A stretch of DNA of 13,278 bases from RGIG7213 sp045652135 (lineage in GTDB: Bacteria; Bacillota; Clostridia; Oscillospirales; CAG-272): contig JAZRTS010000127.1 of assembly GCA_045652135.1 (NCBI GenBank), positions 1 to 13,278 of the forward strand, in the 5' to 3' direction. Position 1 is the first letter of the stretch. Each line of letters begins with the position of its first letter. The notes under the pieces were generated by a model. It saw nothing but the letters and a program-made list of their open reading frames with translations. It had not been told where the DNA came from and did not search any database. Position numbers and translations under genes: made by a program. Shown here one piece after another: positions 8,139 to 13,278 of the stretch.

Positions 8139-8167
8139 ATTATACACTAAATAAAATAATAAATCAA
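8139..8167 (-). promoter_or_regulatory. Sigma-A-type promoter for fba and downstream genes
   Basis: Reading the minus strand, a TTGATT -35 (8167-8162) is separated by exactly 17 bp from a perfect TATAAT -10 (8144-8139). Transcription should begin near 8132. That start falls inside the self-complementary octamer ACGTACGT (8131-8138), and the fba leader would be only about 30 nt. Confidence 0.75.
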
Positions 8168-8215
8168 TATTTTTTTAAAATATTTATCGGTAGATTAATT
8201 TTTTTGTAATAATTG

Positions 8216-8370
8216 CCATTCCCGTTCATCTGACCGGGGGGCGGCACGTTTCGCCCGAGGCGAAACCGTCGGTGCGCCCTTGAATACGGTTTATAAAGCG
8301 GTACTCACGCACCGCGCGAATTCACACGGCGGTGTGAATTGTGCCGCCCTGATGAAACGAACGGAAATGG
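8216..8370. other. Structured intergenic element: inverted-repeat-bounded four-way junction
   Basis: Hand folding gives a complete nested structure. The outer stem pairs 8216-8227 with 8359-8370 (11 of 12 pairs). P1 pairs 8239-8247 with 8341-8349 (9 perfect pairs plus a wobble at 8238/8350). P2 is the hairpin 8248-8254/8260-8266 with loop CCGAG. P3 pairs 8270-8276 with 8308-8314 and continues as 8281-8287/8301-8307 with one mismatch. P4 is 8319-8327/8332-8340 (9 perfect pairs) with loop GGCG. P2 abuts the 5' strand of P1 and P4 abuts its 3' strand without spare bases; linkers are CGT and CGCG. It is much more GC-rich than its flanks. It lies upstream of both divergent promoters, so it is in no visible leader. 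It could be an unannotated RNA, a mobile palindromic repeat, or both. I do not recognise the family. Confidence 0.6.
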
Positions 8371-8490
8371 GTTACGGAAAGTATGCGGGCGTATACCATA
8401 TAACACACCGGACAAAATGAACGCAACGGGAAAACGTTGCAGCAGCCCCGTCAATTGCCGTTAAAAACCACCAAACTTTTCGTTTTCCCA
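8371..8490. other. Rest of the intergenic island with two smaller hairpins, no gene
   Basis: No coding region is supported here. Two hairpins are visible: GTATGC-GGGC-GTATAC (8381-8396, one G-T pair) and GCAACG-GGAAAA-CGTTGC (8423-8440). An alternative pairing ACGGG (8426-8430) with CCCGT (8447-8451) competes with the second one. The GC-rich composition stops near 8460, after which the AT-rich promoter region of the phosphoesterase gene begins. Confidence 0.5.
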
Positions 8491-8519
8491 TTGACTTTTT
8501 TTGTAAAATATGTTACACT
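8491..8519 (+). promoter_or_regulatory. Sigma-A-type promoter for the dockerin phosphoesterase
   Basis: TTGACT (8491-8496), a 17-bp spacer and TACACT (8514-8519) fit a sigma-A promoter. The predicted start is near 8526. The leader is about 25 nt and contains the AAAGGGG ribosome site (8538-8544), 6 bp before the ATG. Confidence 0.65.
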
Positions 8520-8550
8520 GAAAAAAATATCCTTATGAAAGGGGAACAAA

Positions 8551-10644
8551 ATGGAAAATTTTAAAAGAACTTCTTCAAAAATTCTTTCGTTTTTACTCTG
8601 CTTTACGCTTTTAGCGAATATGTTTTTGAGCATGCCCATAACTGTAGACGCGGCACAAAGCAAGCCGATCACCGTTATTGCAGGCTCTGACTATCAGGAG
8701 CGTCCGTCTGACGGTAAATACATGTACGACGCTTGTAATGAGCTTATGAGCAGTGCTAAAAAACAGGGACTTGACCCGTACGGTATGCTTTTCTGCGGCG
8801 ACTATTCGGGCGGTTTCGACGTTAACAGAACAGAAAAGAGTATAAGCGAAATAAAGGGAATGCTCAATACTCACTTCGGCGGTGTAGAGCACACCGTATT
8901 CTCACAGGGTAACCATGACCCTGCGGCATCCCCCAGCCTTTCACGCTCAGGTAACCACGATACCCCTTATTACGGCGTTTTCAATATTAATGACGACGAT
9001 TACGGTTGGTACAACGGAGACCCCTCAAATATGAGCGACGGTATGTCGGGACATCTTCCCACCATTCAGAAAACAGCCGCAAATCTTAAGTCTTATCTTG
9101 ATCAGAAGATACTCGAAGGCTATCAGAAGCCCATATTTATTACATCGCACATTCCGCTTCACTACTCCTTCAGAACGAGAGCGTACAACGACGGTCAGTA
9201 CGCAATGCACATCGTTGAGGTGCTCAACAATGCAGGTGCGGCAGGTCTTAATATCATTTATCTTTTCGGACACAACCATTCGGGACGTTCCGATGACTAT
9301 ATAGGCGGCGGCTCGATCTACCTTACACGCGGCGACGTTATGTACGTTTCCAAGATAGGCGATACGAAGCAGCTTCCTTATGACGTTCCGCTTCGCTTCA
9401 CATATATGAATGCGGGTTACATTGCATACTGCGCAAACGGTAACCCCGGCGGTAATGCGCTTAATTTGGCGGTATTTGAAATAAGAGATACCGAAGTTAC
9501 CGTAAAGCGTTGCGGTGCAAACGGATTTCTTCCCGTCGGTGCAAAGGCAGGCTGGTGGACAGGCGAGGAATCTGCCGCTACATACGGCACAACGGATAAA
9601 TACCTCAAACAGCCCACAGGCACAACGATGATTCTGAAGCCCGGCTACGGCGAAGGTAACAGAGTTGATACAACCGTATCAAGATATGCTCCCGTTACAT
9701 CGTTCACAGCAGGCAGAAAGTACGTTATCACAGATAAAAACACAGCAGGAAGCGCAAATGCATTGAAATACGCCGCAGGTGATGCTTCACTCACTCCCAT
9801 TACGATAAAATCAGATGCTATAGGCGCTTATCTTGAAAATGTTACCTCCGACATTGAATGGACGTGGGGCAACGTTTCGGGAAGCTACGGCACGCTTCAG
9901 GGCTCAGGCGGCAGATACCTGCAGATAAACGGCGGCTCGGGCGGTACTATCCGTACAAGCAGTGACTACAAGCAGACGGAAAACGGAACGAGATACAGTA
10001 TGTGGCGTCTTTCAAGTACAGCTTCAAGCGGTCTTTACGCTTACGTTCTCGACGCTGATTATACAAACGCAGCTCTCCGTTCTTATATAAGAAAGACTTC
10101 AGCAGGCGCACTTACGTCCGTTATGCAGAACGATCTTTCTTCAAGCACATCTCCCTTCTATGCATTTGAAAGACAGGATATCACTTCGTCAACCGTAAAC
10201 GTTGCACTTGAGGGTATAAGATCGTATGTATTCAAGCCGGGCAAGTATTCCTCCTGGGCAGAGCTTGAAAAGGTCATCAAGGCAGGCTTGCTTGTAACCG
10301 TTGAGGGTGCATACGGCACAACAACGACATCCGATTACGTGATAAACGGCACGTTTGATCCCACGAAGTCAGGCTCAGCTGTTATTACGGTTTATTATCA
10401 GGGTGAGCCTATCGGCGCTGTAACTATCATAACATCAGCTAAAACTTATCCCGATGCAAAGACGGTCGGTGACGTAAACGGCGACAACAAGATAAACGGT
10501 AAGGACCTTATCAGACTCAAGAAATACGCGCTTGACAGCGGTTCTGCTTCAATCGTTTACGAAGCATCCGACGTAACGGGCGACGGCGCTATCAACATCC
10601 ACGATATGCCCGCACTGTTCAATAAAATAGCATCTTCCAAGTAA
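8551..10644 (+). CDS. Secreted calcineurin-like phosphoesterase with Ig-like domain and C-terminal dockerin
   Basis: The 697-residue protein has a signal peptide (about 1-35, cleavage likely near VDAA-Q). Residues about 38-330 are a metallophosphoesterase: SDYQ (D47), CGDYSGG (D84), GNHD (120-123), SHIP with His200, and GHNH (240-243). The first motif is usually DxH; here it is DxQ (Gln49), so metal binding may differ. A beta-rich stretch (about 370-540, with GGRYLQINGG) may be trefoil-like. About 550-628 looks like a bacterial Ig-like domain. A type I dockerin follows (640-697) with two calcium loops, D641-N643-D645-D652 and D674-T676-D678-D685. The dockerin implies docking to a cohesin on a scaffold or cell-surface protein, not seen here. 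Substrate is unknown: nucleotide, phospholipid, phytate-like and sugar phosphates are all possible. The gene is monocistronic, with its own promoter and terminator. Confidence 0.88.
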   Translation: MENFKRTSSKILSFLLCFTLLANMFLSMPITVDAAQSKPITVIAGSDYQERPSDGKYMYDACNELMSSAKKQGLDPYGMLFCGDYSGGFDVNRTEKSISEIKGMLNTHFGGVEHTVFSQGNHDPAASPSLSRSGNHDTPYYGVFNINDDDYGWYNGDPSNMSDGMSGHLPTIQKTAANLKSYLDQKILEGYQKPIFITSHIPLHYSFRTRAYNDGQYAMHIVEVLNNAGAAGLNIIYLFGHNHSGRSDDYIGGGSIYLTRGDVMYVSKIGDTKQLPYDVPLRFTYMNAGYIAYCANGNPGGNALNLAVFEIRDTEVTVKRCGANGFLPVGAKAGWWTGEESAATYGTTDKYLKQPTGTTMILKPGYGEGNRVDTTVSRYAPVTSFTAGRKYVITDKNTAGSANALKYAAGDASLTPITIKSDAIGAYLENVTSDIEWTWGNVSGSYGTLQGSGGRYLQINGGSGGTIRTSSDYKQTENGTRYSMWRLSSTASSGLYAYVLDADYTNAALRSYIRKTSAGALTSVMQNDLSSSTSPFYAFERQDITSSTVNVALEGIRSYVFKPGKYSSWAELEKVIKAGLLVTVEGAYGTTTTSDYVINGTFDPTKSGSAVITVYYQGEPIGAVTIITSAKTYPDAKTVGDVNGDNKINGKDLIRLKKYALDSGSASIVYEASDVTGDGAINIHDMPALFNKIASSK

Positions 10645-10650
10645 AAAAAT

Positions 10651-10684
10651 AAAGAGAAGATTCGCCCCTGCGGATCTTCTCTTT
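10651..10684. terminator. Bidirectional rho-independent terminator
   Basis: A 15-bp stem (10651-10665 with 10670-10684, one T-G pair) closes a 4-nt CCCT loop. On the plus strand it runs into TTTTTGTTT; on the minus strand the sequence after the stem is ATTTTTTTAC. It lies 6 bp after the phosphoesterase stop and can also end transcription of the convergent symporter gene, whose 3' UTR would then be about 200 nt. Confidence 0.9.
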
Positions 10685-10737
10685 TTGTTTGTTATAGGTT
10701 ATAAAACCGTTTTTGTTTATTTCCTTCGGGGTGTGTA

Positions 10738-10768
10738 GTTCGCAGGCGAATGTATTTCGCCTGCGAAC
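10738..10768. repeat. Intergenic palindrome with 13-bp perfect stem
   Basis: GTTCGCAGGCGAA (10738-10750) is the exact reverse complement of 10756-10768, with loop TGTAT. A second, wider inverted repeat GGTTATA (10697-10703) / TATAACC (10787-10793) encloses it. It has no U-tract, so it is not a typical terminator. It resembles the dispersed palindromic repeats common in Clostridia intergenic regions. Confidence 0.6.
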
Positions 10769-10797
10769 CACCACAGCCGCTTGAAATATAACCGTAG

Positions 10798-10817
10798 GGG
10801 ACATTCACGAATGTCCC
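10798..10817. repeat. Intergenic palindrome GGGACATTC/GAATGTCCC
   Basis: GGGACATT (10798-10805) and AATGTCCC (10810-10817) are perfectly complementary around CACG, or 9 bp around a 2-bp centre if opened as DNA. It is preceded by CCGTAG and followed by GTTCGTAACC. It lies in the 3' flank of the symporter gene and lacks a U-tract. It probably belongs to a dispersed repeat family. Confidence 0.5.
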
Positions 10818-10861
10818 GTTCGTAACCTGTTTGTGCTTATTTCATCAGGTATAAAGAAATC

Positions 10862-12214
10862 TTATATTGTGATAATTCCGATACCGCTTAAAACGGATGA
10901 AACGAGAATAAGCACGATGCACACGGGTGCTACATATTTTATAACGACCGTGAAAAGCTTTTTAGCCTTGAATTCTCCGCCTATCTCCGCTTCTTCTATC
11001 ATTGACTTAGGCTTGATGATGTAGCCGATAAATATACACGTTGCAAGTGCAACTATAGGCATTATCACGCTGTTGCTTATGAAGTCGAAGAATGTTAAGA
11101 AGTCCATTCCGATGAGCTTTATTCCGCCCCAGATGCCGTTACCGAGCGACGATGGGATACCGAGTACAAGACACACCGCAAGTACAATGAAGCAAGCGGG
11201 ACGTCTGCCTATCTTGAGCTTATCCGTAAATATTGAAACGACCGTTTCCATAAGTGAAATTGACGATGTAAGTGCCGCAAACAAAACGAGTAAGAAGAAT
11301 AAAACACCGATGACCGTACCGCCTGACATATGGTCAAACACCTTGGGGAGCGTTACGAACATAAGTCCCGGGCCTGCGCCGAGAGATTCGGGTGTACCGC
11401 CGGAAAAAGCAAATACTGCCGGAATTACCATAAGACCTGCAAAGAATGCAATACCCGTGTCAAAAATCTCAATTTGTCTTACCGAGGTTTCGATGCACAC
11501 ATCCTTTTTCATATATGAGCCGTACGTTATCATAATGCCCATTGCAAGCGACATTGAATAGAAAAGCTGTCCCATTGCCGCAAGCACTGTCTTTACGGAG
11601 AACTTTGAAAAATCAGGCTTTATGTAGTAGATAACACCGTCCCACGCACCGTCTATCGTCATTGTGTAAATTGCAATAAACAACGTCAGAACGACAAGCA
11701 CGGGCATCATAATTTTACTTACCTTTTCGATACCCTTTTCAACACCGAGCAAAACGACAACCGCCGTCAGCCCCAAAAAGAGTGCAAACCAACCGATCGG
11801 CTCCCAGACTCCGCCTATAAACGAACCGAAATATCCGTCTGCTGCCGCCGCACTTCCGTTACCGCTTAAAAATACGGTAAGATATTTTATTACCCAGCCG
11901 CCGATAACACAGTAATAGGGTAAAATTATTATCGGAACGGCAGATGCCAGATACCCGATAAATGAAAATCTCTTATCAAGCGCCTTGAATGCACCGATAG
12001 CACTAAGCCCCGTTTTACGTCCGAGGGATATCTCCGCTGTCATCAGCGCAAAGCCGAAGGTAACCGCGAGAATGATGTATGTCAGCAGGAAAATACCGCC
12101 ACCGTACTGTGCGGCAAGATACGGGAATCGCCATATATTGCCAAGTCCGACAGCAGAGCCCGCTGCGGCAAGAACAAAGCCTATCTTGCCTGTAAAACTG
12201 CTTCTGTTAGACAT
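10862..12214 (-). CDS. Neurotransmitter:sodium symporter (NSS) family amino acid transporter
   Basis: NSS proteins such as LeuT and MhsT carry amino acids into the cell with sodium. The 450-residue product opens with the family signature GSAVGLGNIWRFPYLA (19-34) in TM1, where the unwound helix binds sodium and substrate. It has GAGPGL near TM6 (279-284) and LTSS in TM8 (315-318), the Thr/Ser pair that coordinates the second sodium in LeuT. I count about 11 hydrophobic helices, the last near 425-448, matching the 11-TM bacterial subgroup rather than the 12-TM LeuT. The substrate, probably a neutral or hydrophobic amino acid, cannot be read with confidence. The ATG has an AAAGGAG site (12228-12222). 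The gene stands alone, divergent from padR and convergent with the phosphoesterase. Confidence 0.93.
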   Translation of the reverse strand: MSNRSSFTGKIGFVLAAAGSAVGLGNIWRFPYLAAQYGGGIFLLTYIILAVTFGFALMTAEISLGRKTGLSAIGAFKALDKRFSFIGYLASAVPIIILPYYCVIGGWVIKYLTVFLSGNGSAAAADGYFGSFIGGVWEPIGWFALFLGLTAVVVLLGVEKGIEKVSKIMMPVLVVLTLFIAIYTMTIDGAWDGVIYYIKPDFSKFSVKTVLAAMGQLFYSMSLAMGIMITYGSYMKKDVCIETSVRQIEIFDTGIAFFAGLMVIPAVFAFSGGTPESLGAGPGLMFVTLPKVFDHMSGGTVIGVLFFLLVLFAALTSSISLMETVVSIFTDKLKIGRRPACFIVLAVCLVLGIPSSLGNGIWGGIKLIGMDFLTFFDFISNSVIMPIVALATCIFIGYIIKPKSMIEEAEIGGEFKAKKLFTVVIKYVAPVCIVLILVSSVLSGIGIITI

Positions 12215-12246
12215 GAAGTTTCTCCTTTGATATTAAATTCTTCTTA

Positions 12247-12274
12247 TTATTACATATTTCGGACAAAAAGGCAA
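12247..12274 (-). promoter_or_regulatory. Possible promoter for the NSS transporter gene
   Basis: On the minus strand TTGCCT (12274-12269) is followed after 16 bp by TAATAA (12252-12247). The match is only fair, but it is the best placed -35/-10 pair ahead of the gene. It is 41 bp or more from the padR promoter, so the two could influence each other. Confidence 0.4.
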
Positions 12275-12315
12275 TAGCTATGACGAATTTTTTTCAAAAA
12301 AATTCACGATACCTC

Positions 12316-12349
12316 TTGACAAATTATACTATGTGTTGTATAGTATAAT
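12316..12349 (+). promoter_or_regulatory. padR promoter overlapped by an inverted-repeat operator
   Basis: TTGACA (12316-12321), a 17-bp spacer and TATAGT (12339-12344) form a strong sigma-A promoter. A perfect 10-bp inverted repeat, ATTATACTAT (12323-12332) and ATAGTATAAT (12340-12349) with a 7-bp spacer, covers the spacer and the -10. This is the expected geometry for repression by a dimeric PadR protein binding its own promoter. AGGAGG (12355-12360) is the ribosome site. Confidence 0.75.
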
Positions 12350-12367
12350 ACATCAGGAGGTAATAGT

Positions 12368-12685
12368 ATGGACATTCAACTTAAACGAGGATACATCGAA
12401 ATATGTGTACTTGCTTCGATGTTCAAGGAGGAAACGTACGGATATAAGCTGATAAAGGACATTGAGCCTATAATGGATATTTCCGAATCAACCCTTTATC
12501 CGATACTTAAACGTCTGCAGTCATCGGGCTGTATCGTTTCCAGAAGCGCTGAGCACAACGGACGGCTTCGCAAATACTATGCAATAACAAATGACGGACG
12601 TGAAAGAATAAAAGAATTTTTATCGGATTGGAACGATATCGAAAAAGTATACAACTATATAAGAGAGGAATCTGAAAATGGATAA
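12368..12685 (+). CDS. PadR-family transcriptional regulator
   Basis: A 105-residue winged-helix DNA-binding protein of the short PadR type. The N-terminal half reads LKRGYIEICVLASMF, then YGYKLIKDI and SESTLYPILKRLQSSG (about 39-54), the PadR recognition-helix signature. RKYYAITNDGRERI (about 68-81) forms the wing and start of the last helix. The C-terminal helix is short. It probably represses its own operon through the inverted repeat in its promoter. Its stop overlaps the start of the next gene by 8 bp, so the two are translated together. PadR plus HAAS-domain protein pairs usually respond to envelope stress or antimicrobial compounds; the signal here is unknown. Confidence 0.93.
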   Translation: MDIQLKRGYIEICVLASMFKEETYGYKLIKDIEPIMDISESTLYPILKRLQSSGCIVSRSAEHNGRLRKYYAITNDGRERIKEFLSDWNDIEKVYNYIREESENG

Positions 12686-13205
12686 AAGGGAGTTTTTAAA
12701 GGCTCTTGAGCTGGCTTTACAGCCTATAAACAAAAGCGAAAGAGAGCAAACGCTGGCATATTACGAGGAAATAATCGATGACAGATGCGACAGCGGAATG
12801 ACGGAAAAGGAAGCAGTTTATTCCCTCGGAAGCATCGAGGAGATAACGCGCCCCATTCTTGAGGACGCCGGCGTTGACGCAGGCGCTGTCGAAAGCAACG
12901 ACAAAATGAGTATATGGGATGCAATAAAAACGATCTTCATCGGCTTTTGTATCGTGTGCTTGAATTTCTGGGCTTGGTCGCTTGATATTACGATGTGGTC
13001 AAGCGGTATTTTATATATCCTGTCGGGCTTCTTCCGCATGGTTTCATCGAAAGCAATGTTTGCAGGGCTTGGTTTTATATCGTGGGCTTGCGCACTTGCG
13101 CTTTGCGTACCGTTTGTAAAGCTTACGAAATGGTCGTATGCACGTATTAAAGAGTATATTTTCAAACTGAAGACGTTTTTTGAAGGTTTCGGAGGTAACA
13201 AGTAA
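12678..13205 (+). CDS. HAAS-domain (DUF1700-type) membrane protein
   Basis: The 175-residue product begins with MDKREFLKALELAL and contains YYEEIIDDRCDSGMTEKEAVYSLG, the pattern of the HAAS/DUF1700 domain (residues about 1-65). This is a small helical module typically coded next to PadR regulators. Two hydrophobic segments follow (about 84-120, which may be one long or two short helices, and 127-149), so it sits in the cytoplasmic membrane with a basic C-terminal tail. It overlaps padR by 8 bp and the next gene by 1 bp (TAATG). The family is thought to act in signalling with PadR, perhaps linking membrane state to repression, but the mechanism is not established. Function here is inferred from family and context only. 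Confidence 0.88.
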   Translation: MDKREFLKALELALQPINKSEREQTLAYYEEIIDDRCDSGMTEKEAVYSLGSIEEITRPILEDAGVDAGAVESNDKMSIWDAIKTIFIGFCIVCLNFWAWSLDITMWSSGILYILSGFFRMVSSKAMFAGLGFISWACALALCVPFVKLTKWSYARIKEYIFKLKTFFEGFGGNK

Positions 13206-13278
13206 TGAAAAGATCAACTATTGTTTTATTGGTCGCCCTCGCTATGTTTTTATGCGGTGTGGGTCTTACCGTTTACGG
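13205..13278 (+). CDS. Third gene of the padR operon, start only
   Basis: The ATG overlaps the HAAS-gene stop as TAATG and has GGAGG 9 bp upstream. Only about 24 codons are inside the window. They read MKRSTIVLLVALAMFLCGVG, a basic start and a hydrophobic segment, hence a signal peptide or anchor. In padR/HAAS operons the third gene is often a DUF4097-type predicted adhesin-like protein with such an N-terminus. That identity is a guess from context. Confidence 0.6.
   Translation, partial: MKRSTIVLLVALAMFLCGVGLTVY

Noticed and set aside
8371..8460. Possible c-di-GMP or other known riboswitch in the GC-rich island
   Set aside because: No recognisable conserved core was found, and the region lies upstream of the phosphoesterase promoter rather than in a leader.
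8611..8892. Minus-strand open frame over the start of the phosphoesterase
   Set aside because: No ribosome site or recognisable protein; the plus strand has promoter, signal peptide and catalytic motifs.
8551..10644. Cellulosome gene cluster
   Set aside because: Only one dockerin is present, with no cohesin, scaffoldin or glycoside hydrolase nearby. Isolated dockerins occur widely outside true cellulosomes.
10798..10817. Terminator of the symporter gene
   Set aside because: A good stem, but no U-tract on the minus strand. The stem at 10651-10684 is far better and works in both directions.

Overview
The window looks like a chromosomal segment of a Gram-positive anaerobe of class Clostridia, most likely the Oscillospirales/Ruminococcaceae group. 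This is inferred from strong AAGGAG-type ribosome binding sites, a dockerin-bearing secreted protein, the class II aldolase, the short SAT-type cysE next to cysS, and a padR/HAAS membrane-stress-type cassette. There is no sign of phage, transposase, CRISPR or tRNA genes.

Region 1 (1-8100, minus strand) is one long, tightly packed gene string. In transcription order it holds class II fructose-bisphosphate aldolase (fba), acyl-ACP thioesterase, a membrane-anchored protein with a degenerate M23 domain, serine acetyltransferase (cysE), cysteinyl-tRNA synthetase (cysS), a stand-alone homocysteine methyltransferase, a Thr/Glu/Asp/Ala-repeat lipoprotein, and truB, which is cut by the window edge. 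Gaps are 1 to 38 bp. No internal terminator or T-box leader fits in the gaps, and a good sigma-A promoter precedes fba, so these are probably co-transcribed. The shared theme is partly sulfur amino acids (cysE, cysS, homocysteine methyltransferase); the rest is housekeeping.

Region 2 (8101-8550) is a 450-bp divergent intergenic region. Between the fba promoter and the promoter of the plus-strand phosphoesterase lies a GC-rich, highly structured island. Its core (8216-8370) is bounded by 12-bp inverted repeats and folds on paper into a four-way junction. It lies in neither neighbouring leader and is the most interesting unexplained object here.

Region 3 (8551-10861) holds a secreted calcineurin-like phosphoesterase with an Ig-like domain and a C-terminal dockerin. 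It is followed by a strong bidirectional terminator and two further intergenic palindromes.

Region 4 (10862-13278) holds an 11-TM neurotransmitter:sodium symporter family transporter on the minus strand. Divergent from it is a padR / HAAS-domain membrane protein / third-gene operon on the plus strand. The padR promoter is overlaid by a 10-bp-arm inverted repeat, a likely autoregulatory operator.

Overall the window is mainly ordinary chromosomal content. The points worth a second look are the four-way-junction element, the M23 domain lacking key catalytic His residues, the DxQ motif in the dockerin phosphoesterase, and the conserved-looking tail on the homocysteine methyltransferase.
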